The notes: generated from the letters alone by a model not told the origin. A stretch of DNA of 64,000 nucleotides from Astragalus membranaceus (GCA_039519185.1 CM076846.1:110084442-110148441); one strand, 5' to 3'. Shown: positions 12,001-23,149, numbered from the stretch's first letter. A program made the numbers and translations.

Positions 12001-12709
12001 GCCACGCCCCTGTCAAGCGCAAAAACAAATAATTTCTAAATAAAAAATACAAACACATCTCTTTCAAAAATCAAAAATCTTATTTTCAAAGTAGGGGATT
12101 AAGTCGGTCGTACGGCCGGGTTAATTATTGTTTTAGGATAAGTGAACTGTGGTCCTTCAGAGCCCCAGCGCTCCTTCAGCCCCCAGCGGCCCTTCAGACC
12201 CCCAGTGGTCCTTCAACACAGATCACACAATCCTAAAACCCCTATATTAAAAAACACCAAACACACGAACATTTTCTACACAAGAACTACGTAGCTTTGA
12301 ATTCTCCATCGCACCGGGAGATACGTAGGAGCGGGCCATGTCCCGTCAAGCACTTTTTTCTAAAAACCCTTTTTTTCCCTTTCTCTCCAAAAATAAAAAA
12401 TCTATTAAGTTCCTTAATTCATTGTCAATAAGAAGTACAGAGGCAAAGTTGAATATTTTCAGGTCAACATATAAAAACCACATATTTAATTAAAGGTTCC
12501 CTCTCAGTAGAGAGGACGTGTGGGGTGCTAACACCTTCCCCGCGCGTAACCGACCCCCGAACCCAAAACTCTCAGTTTTCAAAGGCCAATCGCTTTCCAA
12601 AAAGGTTTTCCTAATATTTTCCTTAATAAATATTGGTGGCGGCTTCATTGTCTTAGAACAAGTTGTGAACGAGGAAGGTTCTCCCTCGGGGACTTTTTCG
12701 GGCGCAACA
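9055..12709 (+). repeat. Right (3') LTR, complete
   Basis: It runs 3655 bp, from TGTTATACCCC to GCGCAACA. The first 1.35 kb (9055-10405) is not present in the left copy; the rest matches it almost perfectly. It contains GGTTTAG/TTTTTAAA-rich AT DNA, then a GC-rich segment (10380-11160) and then the hairpin motifs. I found no protein-coding signal. Minus-strand frames duplicated from the left LTR are rejected. Confidence 0.85.
11828..12352 (+). repeat. Hairpin motif triplet in the right LTR
   Basis: Copies at 11828-11896, 11954-12018 and 12284-12352 correspond one to one with those in the left LTR (offset 9692) and keep the ctacgta/tacgtag pairing. Confidence 0.7.
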
Positions 12710-12803
12710 CCGCCAATGCCCAATCTCACTATTCGTCGCAAATCCGTCGCAAACAGTTCTCCGTGGGAAACGATGGTGGCAATATATGCTTATTCTTGTA
12801 GTG
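12710..12803. mobile_element. Probable CACTA transposon end fragment
   Basis: Directly beyond the LTR are two 'cgtcgcaaa' words, common near CACTA element ends. At 12792-12803 the sequence 'attcttgtagtg' reads CACTACAAGAAT on the other strand, a typical CACTA terminus. The retrotransposon apparently inserted into this element. The opposite end is not visible. Confidence 0.4.
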
Positions 12804-13431
12804 ATTTAACCCTATTTAAGTTGTATAGTTAAAAATTATGTCATTAATTAGGAGTGTGAATCATCATTTAATGAAAAGGGCAATCTTGGAAAGTAGATAA
12901 ACTTTTAGCCTTATTAAATGATAATAGTTGATTTCAATGTCATTAATTCGTTTGTGTAATGTTGTATTTTTTTCTCTTATATTGTGGACCGGAAGGAGTA
13001 TATATAATATATTTAAAAGATATGAAGTTATTGTAATTAAACCTCAATTATAAACAAAAAATACTTAAATTTTTTAGACTTGAATCTAATTAAATGTCAA
13101 ATAACCCAACTTTATTTAATTCTATTTTATAGAATAAGTATCTTTTCTCTACTTTTACCATTAATAGCCTTGCATATTACCAAATATAAGAAACAAACCA
13201 CTTCATCACACGAGCCAAAGAATGACATTGAAACCAACTATTTTCATTTGATCTTTATCATATATATGCCAACTCCAAAACTTCAGCAAGCACTTTTTTT
13301 TTTGCCAAAACTCCGACAAGCTTTTTTTGTTGCTTTTTTATATTTGAACTTCAGCAACCTTTTTCTTTTTTATATTTGAAATGTGTTAACTTCACCATCT
13401 TTTTTCTCTTTTTCATATTTGAATTGTCTTT
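12804..13431. other. AT-rich intergenic DNA
   Basis: I see no gene or clear repeat. The 99-codon frame at 13080-13379 is low-complexity AT sequence and is not supported. Confidence 0.5.
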
Positions 13432-15035
13432 TGAGGTATTTTAGAATTCAGAAAAAAAATCCAACTGTTCAAATATGTGTAGTTCGTTCTTCAATAACCG
13501 GTTTGGTGATGAAAAAAATAATTTCGTGATAAAATACGTTAAAAGTGAAGCTAAGCAGTCTGTTCTGGGGTACTTTAAAGTCTAGATAAAATTTTAGATG
13601 TTTAAATATGAGATGTTCGTTCCACGGTAACCGGTTAGGTGAAAAAAAATTAATTTCAAGACCAAATACATAGTTGATTCCTCAGTAACCGGTTTGGTGT
13701 TTTTTTTCCTGTTTTTACATCTTTTAATATTTTAGAGTTTAGCAAAAAATTTAAATGTTTAAATAGGCGAAGTTCGTTTCTCAAAAATTGTTTTCGTGAA
13801 AAAAAAATAATTTCTTGACAAAATATATAAAGTGTGACGTTAAGCAGTGTATTTTAAAGTACTTTAGAGTCTGAAAAAATAACTGGTAAAATACACGAAG
13901 TTCGTTCCTCAAAAACCCGTTTGGTGAAGACAAAATATAATTATGTGCCAACACGCGTATAGTGTGACAATAAACAGTGTGTTTTGGGGTACTATAGAGT
14001 CCAGAAAGAATTTAAATGTTAAAATACGTGAAGTTCGTTGCTCAATAACTGAATTGGTGAAAAAAATTAATAATTCTGTAACAAAACATGTAAAGTGTGA
14101 TACTAAGCAGTGTGTTTCGGGGTACTTTAGAGTCCATAAAAAAAATTCAACTATTCTAATACGTGAAATTCGTTCTTCAATAACCAGCTTGATGATAAGA
14201 AAAAATAATTTCATCGCTAAATACCTAAAGCATGATGCTAAGTAGTGTGTTTTATGGTACTTTAGAGTCCAGAAAAAAAATTAAATGTTTAAATACGCTA
14301 AGTTTGTTCATCGATAACCAGTTTGGTGAAAAAAATATTTAAACGTTTGAATTCTGAATACATAAAGTTGGACACTAAGTAGTGTGTTTTGGGGTACTTT
14401 AGACTTCAGGAAAAAAATATTCGTTTCCTCGAAAACCCATTTGGTGAAAAATAAAAACAATTTACCGACACAAACGTAAAGTGCCACGCTAAGTAGTGTA
14501 TTTGGGGTACTTTAGAATCCATAAAAAATTTAAGATATGTGGATAACACAAAAAAATTTGTTTCCTTTTTTGTTATGTGATTTGACCTTTGCTTCTTTTT
14601 TTAATGAAAAAATATATAAAAAAATACGTGACGAAATACAAAAATGTGATGCTCGGTATTGTGTGTTTGAGGTACTTTATATGCCATAAGGATAAAAAAA
14701 TTAACAAAAAAGTTAACTTTTTAAATAATACGTGAAATATGATGCTAAGCAGTGTGTTTAGGGGTACTTTAGAGTCCATAGAAAATAGTGTTTTGGGGAA
14801 CTTTAGAGTCCTAAAAAAACTTTAACTGTTAACATACACAAAGTTTGTTCCCTCAAAACCTGTTTGGTGAAAAGATAAAAATAATTCCGTGACACAACAC
14901 GTAAAATGAGACGCTAAACAGTGTGTTTTGGGGTACTTTATAGTCCATAAAAATTATAGATTTTCAAATACTAACAAGTTGTTCCTAAATAATTGGTTTG
15001 GTGACAAAAAATAATAATTCGTAACAAAATACATA
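13432..15035. repeat. Old satellite-like tandem array, about 130-137 bp unit
   Basis: A phrase like 'gtgtgttttggggtacttta' recurs near 13435, 13569, 13727, 13858, 13988, 14121, 14256, 14393, 14506, 14671, 14763, 14797 and 14932. Most steps are 130-137 bp, and the right end is more irregular. Other shared words are 'aagttcgttcctcaataacc', 'ggtttggtga' and 'taaagtgtgatgctaag'. Units are diverged and contain small indels. Open frames on both strands (about 100 codons near 13909-14245) are chance readings of the repeat. Confidence 0.75.
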
Positions 15036-15366
15036 ACCAATGAGATTTAGTTATCAAATCTTTTGGAAACTGCTACACGCTATCTCTGGCTTTTTTGACA
15101 CAAAAAACCTAGTGCAGTTCATGCATAATCAAATTGGTAATACATGCTAGAATATCAAAGTATTTTTAAGGCCACCCCAGGAAGGGAATGAGCAACCTTA
15201 TTAGCATTCCTCCTAGTAAACTCTAGACGCTATCTCTGTTTATTAGTGCTTTTGAGTGGTAACAAAATAAGTCTAGAGTAATTTGTATTTAAATGTCAAA
15301 ATTAAGGATCCCCGTGCTTTTGAGTGGGATCAAAATAAGTCTAGAGTAATTTGTATTTTAATTTCT
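15036..15366. other. Intergenic DNA with short direct repeats
   Basis: The phrases 'aaaataagtctagagtaa' and 'tttgtatt' occur twice (about 15255 and 15331), and 'acgctatctctg' occurs twice (about 15077 and 15228). There is no coding signal. Confidence 0.45.
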
Positions 15367-15462
15367 ATATAAACAACCATTTAATAAATAAGTTAGTTTT
15401 AGTAAGACTATAAATTTATCTTCTTTCTGAAAATAACTTATTTATTAAATGGTTGTTTATAT
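15367..15462. repeat. Perfect 29-bp inverted repeat (foldback)
   Basis: 15367-15395 and 15434-15462 are exact reverse complements around a 38-bp spacer; the arm begins 'atataaacaaccatttaata'. It could be a very small MITE, a hairpin-RNA locus or a young inverted duplication. No clear target duplication was seen. Confidence 0.85.
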
Positions 15463-15811
15463 TAATAACATCATCTTCAATTATTGTAAAAAACATCATC
15501 TTCAATTACACCAGATTAATAGGATAAAATTGGAATTTATCATTTAGTTTATCTTAAAAATTAGTTATTGTTTATGATATTTTGGACAAACAAAAAACAT
15601 CTTTTGTTTCTTATATTTTTTTACTTACTACCTCCGGTCTCTATTTTAGGAAAAAAAACTAATTTCACGGTAACAAAATTGGTTCAGAGCAATTAATTGT
15701 ATAGTTTTCATACAAAAAGTTTACCAAGTTTACTAAATTTACCGTTTTTAATTTTAATATTTAATGAAAAGAATCTCTAATTTCACTTTATTGTCAAACA
15801 CTCAATTAAAC

Positions 15812-15824
15812 AAAGGGTATATAT
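15812..15824. repeat. Target-site duplication, left of SINE
   Basis: AAAGGGTATATAT is repeated exactly at 16017-16029. Confidence 0.85.
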
Positions 15825-16016
15825 ACCCAAGAGCGATTGGATGAGATGGTAGGGTCTCTATCGACTTAACCAAGGTCCTGAGTTCGAATCCAGCATTGGG
15901 CATGCAGCAATGTTAAATCTTTTAAAGGAAAGCTTTGCCCCCCATTGTGTTCCTACCCGACTCGAGTGGTTAGTCTCTGCAGTTGCACGCAGAGGATAAC
16001 TGATTATACTAAAACT
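15825..16016 (+). mobile_element. tRNA-derived SINE
   Basis: The 192-bp insert is bounded by an exact 13-bp duplication. Its 5' part holds a tRNA-like promoter: an A-box-like 'tggatgagatgg' (about 15838) and a clear B box 'gagttcgaatcc' (about 15881). The body is unrelated to tRNA, and the tail is A-rich ('actaaaact'). These are the marks of a short interspersed element copied by LINE machinery. Which legume SINE family it belongs to is not determined. Confidence 0.8.
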
Positions 16017-16029
16017 AAAGGGTATATAT
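16017..16029. repeat. Target-site duplication, right of SINE
   Basis: Exact copy of 15812-15824. Confidence 0.85.
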
Positions 16030-16181
16030 GGAATAGTAAAGTTAAATTAGGAAAAGGTAGTTAATTTTTGCTTATAAAAGAAACAGAAAATTGAACTATC
16101 TTTTTTGTTTGTAAGAGAGAGTTAGAGCTAGATAGATAGTGTATAAGTCCAGAGATGTAATACATTAACAATATCAATTAA

Positions 16182-16605
16182 TGTTTTATCAAAAATAGAA
16201 AAATATAAAAAAAACGATGACAATTAATTTCCTAAAAAATTAATGTCATTAAAATGTAAACACCATAATCAATAATTTATTAATTTTTTTTTATAAGATT
16301 ATTAATTTGTTTTTGACTGCATAATTTTTATTTTTGACGAAACTTAATTTATTAATTTTTTTGTCCACTTTTAATCTATTAACTAAAAAGCCATTATTTC
16401 AAATATTTCGAATTTTCCCAAGCCTTCATTAAATTCTCACTATTTTTGCAAATTACACCGTCGTCTCTCATCCCTCACGGTGTCTCATTTTCTCTGCAAT
16501 CACATTACAATTGAGAAGAATTCTCTCTATGGCTATGACTCTAAAAAATGGGAAGAAGGGTACTAACCATATACCTGATGATCTTTTCTCCTCTGTTCTC
16601 TCAAG
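16182..16605 (+). repeat. First copy of a direct tandem duplication (F-box promoter and 5' end)
   Basis: 16182-16605 and 16606 to about 16940 share the same order of words: 'tgttttatcaaaaa', 'taatttattaattttttt', 'attaactaaaaag', 'ttcccaagcc', 'ctctcatccctcac', then an ATG and the start of an F-box frame. The first copy breaks off at 16605, where the second begins again from its upstream end. The duplication therefore cut the first gene short. Confidence 0.75.
16529..16605 (+). pseudogene. F-box gene 5' fragment, truncated by the duplication
   Basis: The frame starts at ATG 16529 and reads MAMTLKNGKKGTNHIPDDLF before running into the upstream part of the second copy. It has the beginning of an F-box (the 'IPDDLFSSVLS' stretch) and nothing more. 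It cannot make a functional protein. Confidence 0.7.
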
Positions 16606-16864
16606 TGTTTTATCAAAAAATAGAAAAAAATTGTTTATTAAGTTGTTTTTGACAGCATAAAAAAGTTGTTTTTGACAAAAGTTAATTTATTAATTTTTTT
16701 ACCACATTTAATTTATTAACTAAAAAGTCATTATTTCAAAAATTTCGAACTTTCCCAAGCCACCATTAAATTCACACTTTTTATGCAATTCACACGGTCT
16801 CTCATCCCTCACCGTCTGTCTCATTTACTCTGCATTCGTATTACAATTGAGAAGAACTCTCCCT

Positions 16865-17215
16865 ATGGCTATGACTCCAAAAAATGAGAAGAAGGGTAGT
16901 AACCATATACCTGACGATCTTTTCTCTTCTATTCATTCCAAGTTGCGTCTCAAATCTCTCAAATGTTTTACCTGCGTATGCAAATCATGGTCTCTTTTAT
17001 TTGAAAACCTTAATTTCACGAACATGTTTCGTAAGAATTTAATTTTCGCTCATTTTGCATTGTACGACGACACCTGTGTCCTCCTAAAAGTACCAGCCTA
17101 ACGATTGTTCCCGGTTGCATTTACTTTATGGTGATAGGTTTGAAAATAAGGTCGAATTGGAAAGGCCACGTCGATTTCAAGATGAATACTTTCGTGTTTC
17201 GGGTTGTGGCTAAGC
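16865..17215 (+). pseudogene. F-box protein gene, broken after the F-box
   Basis: From ATG 16865 the frame encodes a short basic leader, then an F-box (IPDDLFSSIHSKLRLKSLK, then CFTCVCKSW..LLFENLNFTNMF) of the legume F-box/interaction-domain type; such proteins are substrate receptors of SCF ubiquitin ligases. The frame stops at 17099-17101. A shifted frame at about 17115-17207 still shows family-like sequence (LLYGDRFENKVELE, then FRVSGCG) and then stops again. At least one frameshift and two stops therefore remove the C-terminal interaction domain. Upstream is the tandem copy at 16182-16605. Confidence 0.7.
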
Positions 17216-18181
17216 TTGCATGGCTAGTAACAGGATTATAAGGGTTAGCATGGTGTATAAAGTCAGGTTGTATACTTCGAACTTATTGGGTAGGGGCATC
17301 ATTGATTAGTATTATCAGATGTGCTTAATGCCTTCAGCTTGATAGTAGATCGGGAGCAACTTTTTGCTTTATTAGTTTTTTAGTTTTTTTGGTGTGTGCC
17401 TTTCTTCCATCTTTGCCATTTGCTGGAAACATTGTTGCTAGTTACCATATGAATCTTTCCTTTATCAATTTCATTTCAATGCTTTATATACTTTCTTGCA
17501 TACTCGTAGCCGAACAAAAAGAAAGCATATAAGATAAAATCAGAATTGGAAATTCACAGAACACCCATGTTTTTTTGGTTCGGACAATTGTTGCCTACCC
17601 ACAGAGTTTTCCAGTGTTTCTAATGAAAGACTAATAATCTCTGCTCGTGCTTAAGATCAAATTTTATACTGACCAACACCGAGTTTGTCGACTGCACGAA
17701 TTAAACTAGGGAGCACCAGGTCGACCTTGTTGTATTTTATTGAAAATAAATGGATATTTCAAAAGTGAGAAGTCCCACATTGCTTGGCTTTGGATTCACC
17801 AAAGTCTTCATATACTAAAGCTTAATGAGAGCTAGTAAACAAGCAACTAGAAGGGACTCCCTCGCGCGCACAAGTAGGGACCAACATGGCTTGGTTCAGT
17901 GCGAATCTTTCGATTCCCCCCCCCTGCGCGCTCGACTGATTTTATTAAATAAAATATTACTTTTATCAGCCTATCCGTATACGCCCAATCATGGGTCGAA
18001 ATGTTTAATGAAATAATTTGTAACGGAAAGTTCAGGTCGAAAAACTGCAAGTTGATCGAACTGACTGGTGAAAAGATTTGGTCGAAAACTGAAACTTAAT
18101 TTCCTTTATTTTGTAACTGTCAGTTTCTTCCAACGACTTCTTTTCTTTTAAACCTATTTATTTCGTAACCGCAGAGTTAAA
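17216..18181. other. Uncharacterised DNA between F-box remnant and copia element
   Basis: I see no convincing gene. The phrase 'agaagtcccacattgcttgg' near 17770 resembles the start of some Ty1/copia LTRs, so part of this stretch could be the remains of a 5' LTR of the following element. No matching copy was found on its right side and no tRNA primer site was seen. Confidence 0.35.
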
Positions 18182-18498
18182 TCTTGTCATCCGCAACTAC
18201 TAGAATTGGAACTCAAATCAACCAGTATCACAAATTACTAAAGGAAATGAAGGCTGAAAACATAGTTCTCCCTGACGAGTTCATTGCAGGTATTCTGATT
18301 GAGAAGCTGCCAGAATCATGGAAGGACTACAAGCAACAACTGAAGCACAAACACAAGCAATTGTCACTGAACGAGCTGTTGACTCATATCATCATCGAAG
18401 ATACCAACCGAAAAGAGAGTAACAAGACAAAGGCGAAATCAATGGCTTCACGGGCAAACATGGTGATGAACAACCCTTCAAGGGCACTATGCACCTAA
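18182..18498 (+). pseudogene. copia gag, partial
   Basis: About 100 residues match the later part of a copia Gag (for example 'LPDEFIAGILIEKLPESWKD' and 'LSLNELLTHIIIEDTNRKES'). The N-terminal half is missing. The frame is lost near 18480, just where the CCHC zinc knuckle should be. Only its second half (GHYAPKC) is left, in the pol frame, so a small deletion removed the first two cysteines and shifted the frame. Confidence 0.75.
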
Positions 18499-21400
18499 AT
18501 GCAGGCATAGGGCGAGAAATGACAATCCTCCTAAGGCTAACGCCAACTTGGCTGATGCTGGTGGAGATGATAATGAGGATGACGATGTCATTGCTGCTGT
18601 CGTTTCTCTGGTCAACATGGCAACTGATGTGAACAAATGGGTGGTGGATTCTGGAGCCACCAAGCACATTTGTGCTAATAGAGAAGTTTTTACCTCCTAC
18701 ACTGCTGTAGGGGAAGGAGAAGAAAATATCTATCTGGGTGACTCACATCCAGCCCCAGTTGTGGGAAAAGGAAAAGTTCTTCTCAAGCTCACATCGGGAA
18801 AAACTCTGGCTCTCACAAATGTGCTTCATGTGCCTAACATAAGGGCAAACCTGATCTCTGTTGGGGTTCTGCTGAAGCATGGTATCAAAGTGACATTTGA
18901 ATCTGATAAGATTGTTCTAACCAAGAACAACATTTTTGTTGGAAAGGGATATTATGATCATGGACTTTTTGTACTCAACACTTTTGATTTCAATAACAAT
19001 GTTTCGACTTCTGCTTACTTGATTGACTCTTATAATATGTGGCATGCTAGACTAGGTCATATTAACTTTCAGTATGTTATTAAATTGCAACGCCTTGGCA
19101 TGATTTCGACTAGTGATAATCAACATAGTAAATGCGATGTATGTGTTGAATCCAAATTAACAAAGAAATCGTGTCCCCCAGTACATCGTGAAACTGAACT
19201 GCTTAGTTTAATTCATACGGACCTAGGAGATCTAAAACAAACTCCAACTAGGGGCGGAAAAAATTATTATGTAACGTTTATAGATGATTTTTCGCGATAC
19301 ACTAAGGTGTTTCTATTAAGACAAAAAGATGAAGCATTTGAAGCTTTTCTTTCATATAAAGCTGAAGTCGAAAATCAATTAGATAGAAAGATTAAAAGTG
19401 TTAGATCCGACCGTGGAGGAGAATACATATCTTTTAATGATTTTTGTGAAAAGGAATGTATAATACATGAAACAACTCCCCCCTATTCACCTGAATCTAA
19501 TGGCATAGCCGAAAGGAAAAATAGGACATTGAAAGAGATGATGAACGCTATGTTAATAAGTTCTAATGCGCCAACTAACTTGTGGGGTGAGGCTATATTA
19601 ATTGCTTGTTTTATACAAAATAGAACTCCTCATAGGAAAACCGGAAAGACCCCCTATGAACTGTGGAAAGGTTATCAACCTAACTTAAAATATTTAAAAG
19701 TGTGGGGGTGCTTAGCTAAAGTTATGTTGCCTGATCCTAAGAAAAGAAAAATTGGTTGCAAAACCTCTGATTGTGTTTTTATAGGATATGCAGAACACAG
19801 CGCTGCTTATAGATTCCTTGTTGTGAAAAGTGATGTTCTAGATAATAATACTATCGTAGAAACTAAAAATGCTGAGTTTTTTGAAAACCTTTTTCCTTTG
19901 AAACATGATAGTATATCTAGACAACCATTAGCAAGTACTAATGATGAAACTCATGAGGAACCGTATCAAGAACTAAGGAGAAGTAAAAGGCCAAGAAAAG
20001 AAACATCCTTCGGAAATGATTTTTACACTTATCTAGTCGAAAAAGATCCAGAAACCTTTTTTGAAGCAACTTCTTCTTCTGAGTCGAAATTTTGGAAAGA
20101 AGCCATTAAAACTGAAATAGACTCAATTTCCAAATGTAACACTTGGACCTTAGTTGATTTACCACCTGGGGCAAAATCAATAGGATGCAAGTGGATTTTC
20201 AAAAGAAAATATAACCCTGATGGGTCTATTGATAAATACAAAGCAAGACTAGTAGCAAAAGGTTTTTCTCAAAAACAAAACATTGATTATTTCGATACCT
20301 TTGCTCCAGTAACAAGAATTTCTTCTATTAGAGTTTTAATAGCTTTGGCTTCTATCCACAAACTAGTTATTCATCAAATGGATGTTAAAACCGCTTTTTT
20401 GAACGGTGACTTAGAAGAAGAAATTTACATGAATCAACCCGAAGGATGTATAGTTTCAGGTCAAGAAAACAAAGTATGCAAACTCCTTAAGTCGTTATAT
20501 GGTTTAAAACAAGCACCAAAACAATGGCATGAAAAATTCGACAGAACCTTAGTCGAAGATGGCTTCACCACAACTGAAGTTGATAAATGTGTTTACACTA
20601 AAACTGTGTGTGGAGAACATGTAATCATATGTTTATATGTAGATGACATGCTCATATTTGGTACTTGTCTGGATATTGTTATCATAACAAAATCCTTTCT
20701 TTCATCTAGTTTCGACATGAAAGATATGTGTGAGGCTAATGTAATATTAGGAGTTAGAATCATCAGGGAAGGTGATAGTATCACACTAACGCAAGATCAT
20801 TATGTGGAAAAACTTCTTAGGAAGTTTGGACACTATGACTCAACCCCCTTGAGTACCCCCTATGAAGCTAACTCACGCTTAAATAAAAATAGAGGTGATC
20901 CTGTTGACCAACCTCAGTATGCCCAAGTAATTGGGAGCCTACTGCATTTAATGAACTTTTCTTGACCAGACATTGCATTCGCAGTCGGTCGTCTGAGTAG
21001 GTATACTCACAATCCTGGTCAGGATCATTGGAAGGCAATTGCTCACCTTATGAGATATTTGAGAGGTACCACAACTTATGGTATTACTTATAGTGGATTT
21101 CCTGCAGTATTAGAGGGATACTGTGATGCTAACTGGATATCTGATTCTGATGAGACAAAATCCACTAGTGGTTACATTTTCACACTTGGTGGTGGTGCGG
21201 TAACTTGGAGGTCAGCCAAACAATCCATTATTGCTAGATCGACTATGGAGTCGGAATTTGTAGCTCTGGAATTGGCTGGTACTGAAGCTGAATGGTTGAA
21301 GAACCTTTTAGCTAGTATTCCTTTGGGAATAAAACCGACACCATCAGTGTCAATACATTGTGGTCAATCGGCAATAGCCGTTGCAAAGAATAAGACCTAT

Positions 21401-21580
21401 AATGGCAAAAATAGACATGTGCAATTAAGACATAATGTTGTCAAACAATTGCAAAAGTATGGAGCAATATCGATCGATTATGTGAAGTCAGAAGTGAATT
21501 TGGCCGATCCTCTGACAAAACCCTTAGGGAAGAAAATGATATGTGAAACATCGAGGGGAATGGGACTAAAAGCCAACTGA
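18485..21580 (+). pseudogene. copia pol polyprotein with one in-frame stop
   Basis: In one frame from about 18485 (open from 18548) follow: aspartic protease (VDSGATKHIC, near 18645); the gag-pre-integrase zinc-binding region (WHARLGH, then CDVCVESK); the integrase core with D, D and E in HTDLGDL, SDRGGEY and NGIAERKNRT; RT with CKWIFKRKYNPDG and catalytic LYVDD (near 20635); and RNase H (GYCDANW, then TMESEFVAL) to the stop at 21578-21580. The single break is a TGA at 20963-20965, where the family has Arg before PDIA. CGA to TGA, a typical methyl-cytosine loss, explains it. Everything downstream stays in frame. Confidence 0.9.
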
Positions 21581-22049
21581 TATTAAGAAGTGATGGTAAC
21601 CCAACCTTTGTGATTGGAGATCCCATGAATAAGGTTCAATGTGGTAAAAACAAGTTACTTCTTGATAGTGCTAGCACTGGAAATTAATTCAAGTAAATTA
21701 AATTTCATTATTGTCCCTTCCTATGGTGTTATTGTGATGGTGCTAGACTGCAGGGTTAAAAGGATAAGCTTAAAGCTTTTAATGATTTTCATAGCCCTTA
21801 TGGGTGGTGTATGACTTGCCCCTAGGGTTTTGAGTACATTGGTACTTAGAACTCTATTGATTGTGTTTATTTATGAAATTATTCACCTTGCATGTTCATT
21901 TCACACATTTTAAGTAAGAATGTGAATAATGTTAACCTCTAAATGATTGTTGATGATTAGTTGTAAACAAGTGTAATTCGATGCAAGTCCTTGATGCATT
22001 GATCTTTTTGTTGCTGAAATGTATGAGTTATAACATGCTTGTTGAGTTG
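21581..22049. other. 3' flank of the copia element
   Basis: AT-rich DNA without a gene. It probably includes 3' untranslated sequence of the copia element, but I could not identify an LTR. Confidence 0.35.
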
Positions 22050-22419
22050 ATTATGGTATTGGATGAAATTGGAAGCCAAAAGGAAAATGAAAGAACATGA
22101 AAACTTGAAAATTTTGATTCTGCACAGAGTGCACAGACTGCACTCTAACTCGCACTGGCTGTGCTAGGGTCTGGCCTCGCCCAAAATTTTTGAACAAGAG
22201 AGGCCCAGACCGTGCATCCATAAGCACGGACCATGCACCCTCCTGGTGCTTGGTCCTATTTTGATTCCCATCTTCTCCTTTTGGTGCCAAGTCTAGTCCA
22301 TTCACTAAGTGTTTTGTGTTGACATATGAATAATGTAGTTATAACTTGGATTTTGATGATGATGATTTGAGTTGAATGAAGGGTTACCCTTTTCCTTCGG
22401 AAATATGTGAGCGAAGAAC

Positions 22420-22467
<48 letters not shown>

Positions 22468-23149
22468 CTAATAAATTGATTAAGGAAAGGTTGGTGTAAG
22501 TAGAGAGAGAAGTCAAGACCCCGAGTCTACTACTCGTTTGTACACTCTTCTGTAGTGTTGGGTGTTACAGTTAAGGGTTTCCCAAATGGAAGATGGTGTA
22601 GCATTTATAGTTTTAAGTAAGACTATATGCCATGATTGTGCTATTGGTTAAAAGTGTAAAAGGCTCCGTATGAGGTATTAGTGAGGTCACGATTGAAGAA
22701 CTCATTGAAATTATTATCTCACTCTTTAATTTTTGTGGTTTTTACAGATTAACAAGTAAAGACTATATTGAACGAAGATAAGGATTCATGCTTTTTGACT
22801 TGAAGTCCTTAGGAACTCAAGACTTAGTGTGCTTGAAGTGTTAGCTATTATTCTTACTAGAATTGATACACTAGTAATTGGATTGTGTAAACCAGTAGAT
22901 ATCAATTGTTTTGTATAGGATTATGCAATGTAAATTTGGATGTAAAGTTGGTCATTGACTGTTATAATGCCTCACCAAACACTTAGTTTGAGGTGTATTA
23001 TGTTATGGTATATTACATAACCTAATGATGAGTCATTTAAGATGTTTATTCTGTTTTGAGAAATCCAAATTTTGGTTGTGAAATCTCTGATTTTGTCAAA
23101 ATGATCAAGACTTTAAACACTGTTGACAGGCGAAATTTAGGGTGCTACA
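22050..23149 (+). repeat. Old chromovirus-type LTR fragment
   Basis: Several landmarks of the younger LTRs elsewhere in the window occur here in the same order: the GC-rich 'gaccgtgc...gcacggaccatgc' hairpin zone (22205-22240), a TA microsatellite, a decayed 'cattgaaattattatctcac' hairpin (about 22705), 'tttttacag', and a terminal 'gggtgctaca' (23140-23149). The left border is not clear. It is much more diverged than the other copies. Confidence 0.5.
22423..22466. repeat. (TA)n microsatellite
   Basis: 44 bases of pure TA repeat within the old LTR. The same site is a TA tract in the younger LTRs at 49537 and 59560. Confidence 0.95.

Larger units (their letters stand above)
713..12709 (+). mobile_element. 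Non-autonomous Tat/Ogre-like LTR retrotransposon (LARD type)
   Basis: Two nearly identical long direct repeats (713-3017 and 10406-12709) flank about 6 kb of non-coding DNA. The end of the left repeat is followed after two bases by a primer-binding site, and a polypurine tract precedes the right LTR, so orientation is plus. No frame in the interior resembles gag, protease, RT, RNase H or integrase, so the element must borrow proteins from a related autonomous element. The very long LTRs, the tRNA-Arg-like primer site and the tandem repeats before the polypurine tract point to the Tat lineage (Ogre relatives, common in legumes). The left LTR lacks its first roughly 1.35 kb within this window, so the left target duplication cannot be checked. 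Confidence 0.8.
18182..21580 (+). mobile_element. Ty1/copia retrotransposon, 5'-truncated, LTRs not identified
   Basis: The domain order is gag, protease, integrase, RT, RNase H, which defines Ty1/copia. The first part of gag is absent, and no pair of flanking LTRs or primer site could be recognised. The copy is therefore a fragment, though most of pol is readable with few defects. Confidence 0.85.

Noticed and set aside
13909..14245. About 100-codon frames on both strands
   Set aside because: Both read through the ~130-bp tandem array, so codons simply follow the repeat.
15825..15900. A tRNA gene
   Set aside because: The A- and B-box-like words are present, but no cloverleaf can be drawn and the unit is flanked by a 13-bp duplication, so it is a SINE.
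17760..18181. A definite 5' LTR for the copia element
   Set aside because: The 'agtcccacat' phrase is suggestive, but no matching 3' copy, primer site or target duplication could be found.
22256..22516. Minus-strand frame with an alternating Ile-Tyr run
   Set aside because: It is a translation of the TA microsatellite; the same applies to the frames at 49507 and 59503.
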